A DNA stretch of 64,000 nucleotides from Weizmannia acidilactici. Its GTDB lineage: Bacteria > Bacillota > Bacilli > Bacillales > Bacillaceae_C. Position numbers and translations under genes: made by a program. The notes beneath the pieces were generated by a model. The model was given only the letters and a program-made list of their open reading frames with translations, did no database searches and had not been told where the DNA came from. Position 1 is the stretch's first letter. Every line of letters begins with the position of its first letter. The stretch is from NCBI RefSeq assembly GCF_008974225.1, contig NZ_BKZR01000005.1, positions 40,775 through 104,774 of the forward strand. The letters run 5' to 3'. This document shows, piece after piece, positions 61,460 through 64,000 of the stretch.

Positions 61460-61867
61460 ATGGAAGATATTATTGTGACTGCCACCTTACCTGCCCCGAT
61501 CGAACAAGTGTGGGAAACCGTCTCCACACCAGAAGGGCTTTCAGCATGGTTTATGCCAAACAATTTAAAAGCAGAACCTGGATACGAATTTTCTTTGCAG
61601 TCGCCTTTTGGCCCATCAACCTGCAAGGTGCTGGAAGCGGATCCCCCGCGGTTCCTTTCATTTGCATGGGATGAAGACGGCTGGTTTTTGCCGATCGCAT
61701 TAAAAGGCGCCGATGATCAGACTGAATTCACACTAACACACGGGGGCTGGAAAGAACCGGACCACATCATCGAAAAAGCCCGTGAAAAAACTTCCGTCAT
61801 CCGCGCACGCATGGAACAAGGCTGGATGAATATTGTGAACACGCGCCTGAAAAAATTATTCGTATAA
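61460..61867 (+). CDS. SRPBCC (START/Bet v1-like) domain protein, AHSA1 type
   Basis: 135 residues, a single hydrophobic-ligand-binding fold. It begins IIVTATLPAPIEQVWETVS with STPEGLSAWFMPN, then TCKVLEADPPRFLSFAW and GWMNIVNTRLKKLF at the end, all typical of the AHSA1/YndB group. AATGAGG precedes ATG 61460. Ligand and role unknown. Monocistronic, 80 bases after the DUF1129-like gene. Confidence 0.85.
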   Translation: MEDIIVTATLPAPIEQVWETVSTPEGLSAWFMPNNLKAEPGYEFSLQSPFGPSTCKVLEADPPRFLSFAWDEDGWFLPIALKGADDQTEFTLTHGGWKEPDHIIEKAREKTSVIRARMEQGWMNIVNTRLKKLFV

Positions 61868-61875
61868 AACGGTAT

Positions 61876-61896
61876 GGCTCCTCTTGGCAAGGAGCC
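61876..61896 (+). terminator. Terminator after the SRPBCC gene
   Basis: GGCTCC pairs with GGAGCC, followed by TTTGATTTTT. Confidence 0.75.
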
Positions 61897-62046
61897 TTTG
61901 ATTTTTGTTGTTCATGCTTCCGTTTTTTTCACGAGCATAGTGATCGTATCCCGATCCTCATCATTTTGTCTTCGATTCGCGGCGCAGCATCTCAAAGGCC
62001 GGTCCAAATCGGACAAAGGGCCCGTGAACAATAAGGAAATAAAATA

Positions 62047-62106
62047 AGCACATTATTCCGGAGATGTACCTGAATTCATTTGAAAAAAGGTACCTGGAAT
62101 AATGTG
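62047..62106. repeat. 60-bp imperfect palindrome
   Basis: Outer arms GCACATTATTCC (62047-62058) and GGAATAATGTGC (62095-62106) pair perfectly; inner GTACCT/AGGTAC pair as well. It lies in about 300 bp without a gene between the SRPBCC gene and arsN1. It lacks a T-run, so it is not a simple terminator; it may be a small mobile palindromic element. Confidence 0.6.
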
Positions 62107-62169
62107 CCTGTTTAATATCGTTTTAACTTTTCGTAATCAGAAGGATGTGATTGTAATGGAAGTTTAACA

Positions 62170-62667
62170 TCAAAAAACCTTTTCCATTATCATTACATCT
62201 ACAAATTTACCATCTAATTTCCCTTGGTTCTTAAATACTCCAACTTCCCGGTATCCGTTTTTTCTATAAAGCCCTTGCCCCAACTGGTTAAAAGGAAATG
62301 TAAATAAAACAATTTTATTGAAAGCATGATGAATTGCAACTTGCTCAATTTCCTGTAATAATAAGGTGCCAATTCCTTTGCCCCGTTGGTCTCTTCTGAT
62401 ATAAATGGATAATTCTGCTACCCCGGCATAAGCACAACGGCTTGAATATGGGTTTAGTGACGCCCATCCGACTACTTCATCATCCTTTTCAGCAACCATG
62501 ACGGCAAAACGCCCGGTGTGGCTGTTGAACCACGCTCTCATATATTCAAGATCCTTTTTCTCTTCTTCCAATGTTGCAATCCTGTCTTCGATCCCTTGAT
62601 TGTAAATCAATAAAATCGATTCGAGGTCGCCCGTTACAGCCGGCCTTATTTTGTACCCTGTTTTCAT
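62170..62667 (-). CDS. arsN1: ArsN1-like GNAT N-acetyltransferase
   Basis: 165 residues. GNAT fold: acetyl-CoA loop RRDQRGKGIGTLLLQEIE and LGQGLYRKNGYREVGVFKNQG. The N-terminal YNQGIEDRIATLE is the stretch shared by phosphinothricin acetyltransferases and ArsN1, which acetylates the organoarsenical arsinothricin. Its place behind arsM and arsC favours ArsN1. Phosphinothricin or another amino compound remains possible. Confidence 0.82.
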   Translation of the reverse strand: MKTGYKIRPAVTGDLESILLIYNQGIEDRIATLEEEKKDLEYMRAWFNSHTGRFAVMVAEKDDEVVGWASLNPYSSRCAYAGVAELSIYIRRDQRGKGIGTLLLQEIEQVAIHHAFNKIVLFTFPFNQLGQGLYRKNGYREVGVFKNQGKLDGKFVDVMIMEKVF

Positions 62668-62717
62668 CCTTATTCCTCCACGTTCAATATTTAGCTACCC
62701 CGGTACTACGGCCGATT

Positions 62718-63524
62718 TCACTTCTCTGCCCGAATGATTGCTGAAACAATGTATTCTTCCAGTCTGCGTTCAGAGTCCCATTCTTTAATAAATTCTTTTG
62801 ACTCATCTTTCGAGACAATGATTATATTTTTAAACCCGGCTTGCTCCATCAGCTTATATAATTGTTCTATGGTGGAAGCACCCGAAACACAGCCGGAGTA
62901 TAATTGCATGTCTGATTTAAACTCTTCCGGCAAGCCTGCTGTCAATACAATATCGGAAATCGCCAGTCTTCCCCCACTTTTCAATACACGATATGCTTCT
63001 TCAAAGACTCTCTTTTTGTTTGGAGACAAGTTAATCACGCAGTTTGAGATAATGACATCAACGATACCATCTGCTACCGGCAAATTTTCAATTTCACCCA
63101 AACGGAATTCTACATTACGGTAATCATTCTTTTCGGCAAGACTCCGTGCTTTGCTAATCATTTCGGGCGTCATATCAACTCCGATCACTTTTCCGTTACT
63201 CCCCACTTTTTTGGAAGCCAGAAAACAGTCAAATCCTCCCCCGCTTCCAAGATCAAGGACTGTTTCTCCCTCTTTTAAATCGGCGATTGCTTGTGGATTT
63301 CCGCAGCCCAGACCCATATTTGCTCCATTGGGAATATTTTTTAATTCTTCAAGAGAGTAGCCCATTTTTTGCGAAATTTCTTCTGCAAAAGGTTGGCCAT
63401 TTCCTTCAGGGGAACAACAATTGGCTCCACCGCAACAGCTATTAGAACCTACAACGCTTAAAGCAATCTTTTGATAGTGATTTCGAACATGATTTCTAAT
63501 TTGGTCATCATTTACTTCACACAT
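62718..63524 (-). CDS. arsM: Arsenite methyltransferase
   Basis: SAM-dependent methylation of As(III). 268 residues: SAM motif I VLDLGSGGGFDCFLA near residue 88, motif VIGVDMTPEMISKARSLA. Thiol ligands expected in ArsM are visible: a Cys-rich N-terminus (NSCCGGANCC), Cys in IISNCVINLSP and Cys in MQLYSGCVSGA. It lies between arsC and arsN1 in the same direction. Confidence 0.94.
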   Translation of the reverse strand: MCEVNDDQIRNHVRNHYQKIALSVVGSNSCCGGANCCSPEGNGQPFAEEISQKMGYSLEELKNIPNGANMGLGCGNPQAIADLKEGETVLDLGSGGGFDCFLASKKVGSNGKVIGVDMTPEMISKARSLAEKNDYRNVEFRLGEIENLPVADGIVDVIISNCVINLSPNKKRVFEEAYRVLKSGGRLAISDIVLTAGLPEEFKSDMQLYSGCVSGASTIEQLYKLMEQAGFKNIIIVSKDESKEFIKEWDSERRLEEYIVSAIIRAEK

Positions 63525-63572
63525 ATCTAAACTTCACTCCAACTTCAATATAAAACCGAAAACGAATAGCTC

Positions 63573-63992
63573 TCATTTCCCGGTTTCCGCAAAACGTTTA
63601 ATTCTTTCGCCAATTTCATCACGGACTCGCCGGAATACATTCCAAACTTCTTCAGGCGTCCCTTCAGCCTTTGCCGGATCGTCAAAACCCCAGTGGACCC
63701 GTTTTACCTCGGGAGGCGTCATTGGGCATCTCTCATCTGCATCCCCGCAAAGCGTAACAACAAGATCGGCATGGTTCAAATAGTCCGGATCAATCAGTTT
63801 TGACTTGTGGTTTGAAATATCAATGCCCACTTCTTCCATTACTTTGACGGCATTCGGATTTAAACCGTGTGCTTCAATGCCCGCACTCCGAACTTCCCAC
63901 TGATCCCCGAGATATTTTTTTGCCCATCCTTCTGCCATTTGGCTTCTGCATGAATTTCCCGTGCATAAAAAGTAAATTTTTTTCTTTGTCAT
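63573..63992 (-). CDS. arsC: Thioredoxin-coupled arsenate reductase
   Basis: Reduces arsenate to arsenite. 139 residues, the same as B. subtilis ArsC. P-loop FLCTGNSCRSQMAEGW with nucleophile Cys10, and the redox pair Cys82 and Cys89 in TLCGDADERCP. ATG 63992 is 8 bases from the window edge, so upstream members of an ars operon (arsR, efflux pump) would lie outside. Confidence 0.95.
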   Translation of the reverse strand: MTKKKIYFLCTGNSCRSQMAEGWAKKYLGDQWEVRSAGIEAHGLNPNAVKVMEEVGIDISNHKSKLIDPDYLNHADLVVTLCGDADERCPMTPPEVKRVHWGFDDPAKAEGTPEEVWNVFRRVRDEIGERIKRFAETGK

Positions 63993-64000
63993 AAACAAAA

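Noticed and set aside
61900..62040. Minus-strand fragment NDEDRDTITMLVKKTEA after the SRPBCC gene
   Set aside because: Looks like a protein C-terminus, but the upstream part is out of frame and unrecognised; no start.

Overview
This is a Bacillota (Bacillales) chromosomal segment with moderate GC. Gene content and small markers (YfhD/YfhE/RecX, CotA laccase, CYP152 peroxygenase, YetJ, T-box and S-box leaders, GGAGG ribosome sites, many TTG/GTG starts) suggest a Bacillus-type spore former, possibly close to Heyndrickxia (Bacillus) coagulans. The species is inference; no rRNA or tRNA gene was seen.

Layout. 1-990: 5' part of recX, the small genes yfhE and yfhD, and a cluster of DnaA-box-like 9-mers. 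994-8062: tryptophan operon trpE-G-D-(C-F fused)-B-A on the minus strand, behind two tandem Trp T-box leaders and a strong promoter. 8301-10315: a chemoreceptor. 10630-13789: a Ser T-box controlling a class V aminotransferase and serA. 13848-16515: a lone EIIC-type membrane protein and a HAD hydrolase. 16615-27918: branched-chain operon ilvD-[Ile T-box]-ilvB-N-C-leuA-B-C-D-ilvA on the minus strand. 28097-29869: an Ile T-box and brnQ. 29901-37612: mixed small operons (STAS remnant, DUF4395, glycosyltransferase-like protein, P450, YetJ, SAM-riboswitch-controlled methionine synthase, 2-hydroxyacid dehydrogenase, PTS IIA remnant). 37625-40600: asparaginase, then a decayed IS1380-family element that splits a membrane-protein gene, and a Uma2 remnant. 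40690-46010: cotA, a TetR regulator, and a yhgE/pip gene read in three frames. 46101-54827: a 21-nt periodic repeat block and a complete Wadjet type II system (jetA-B-C, then jetD after a 259-bp gap). 55294-59581: polar amino-acid ABC transporter, ketopantoate-reductase family protein, and queC under a preQ1 riboswitch. 59634-61896: a second DnaA-box-like cluster and a PadR/DUF1129 pair. 62047-63992: a palindromic element and arsenic genes arsC-arsM-arsN1.

The window is dominated by amino-acid supply genes under RNA control. Five T-boxes (Trp, Trp, Ser, Ile, Ile), one SAM-I and one preQ1 element are visible. In each T-box the variable base of the T-box motif agrees with the discriminator expected for the tRNA read at the specifier. 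The accessory content lies in 37-55 kb: a dead IS, gene remnants, repeats and the Wadjet defence locus. Two genes (ilvA start, yhgE twice) are broken by single-base losses in homopolymers, which may be real or may be consensus errors.
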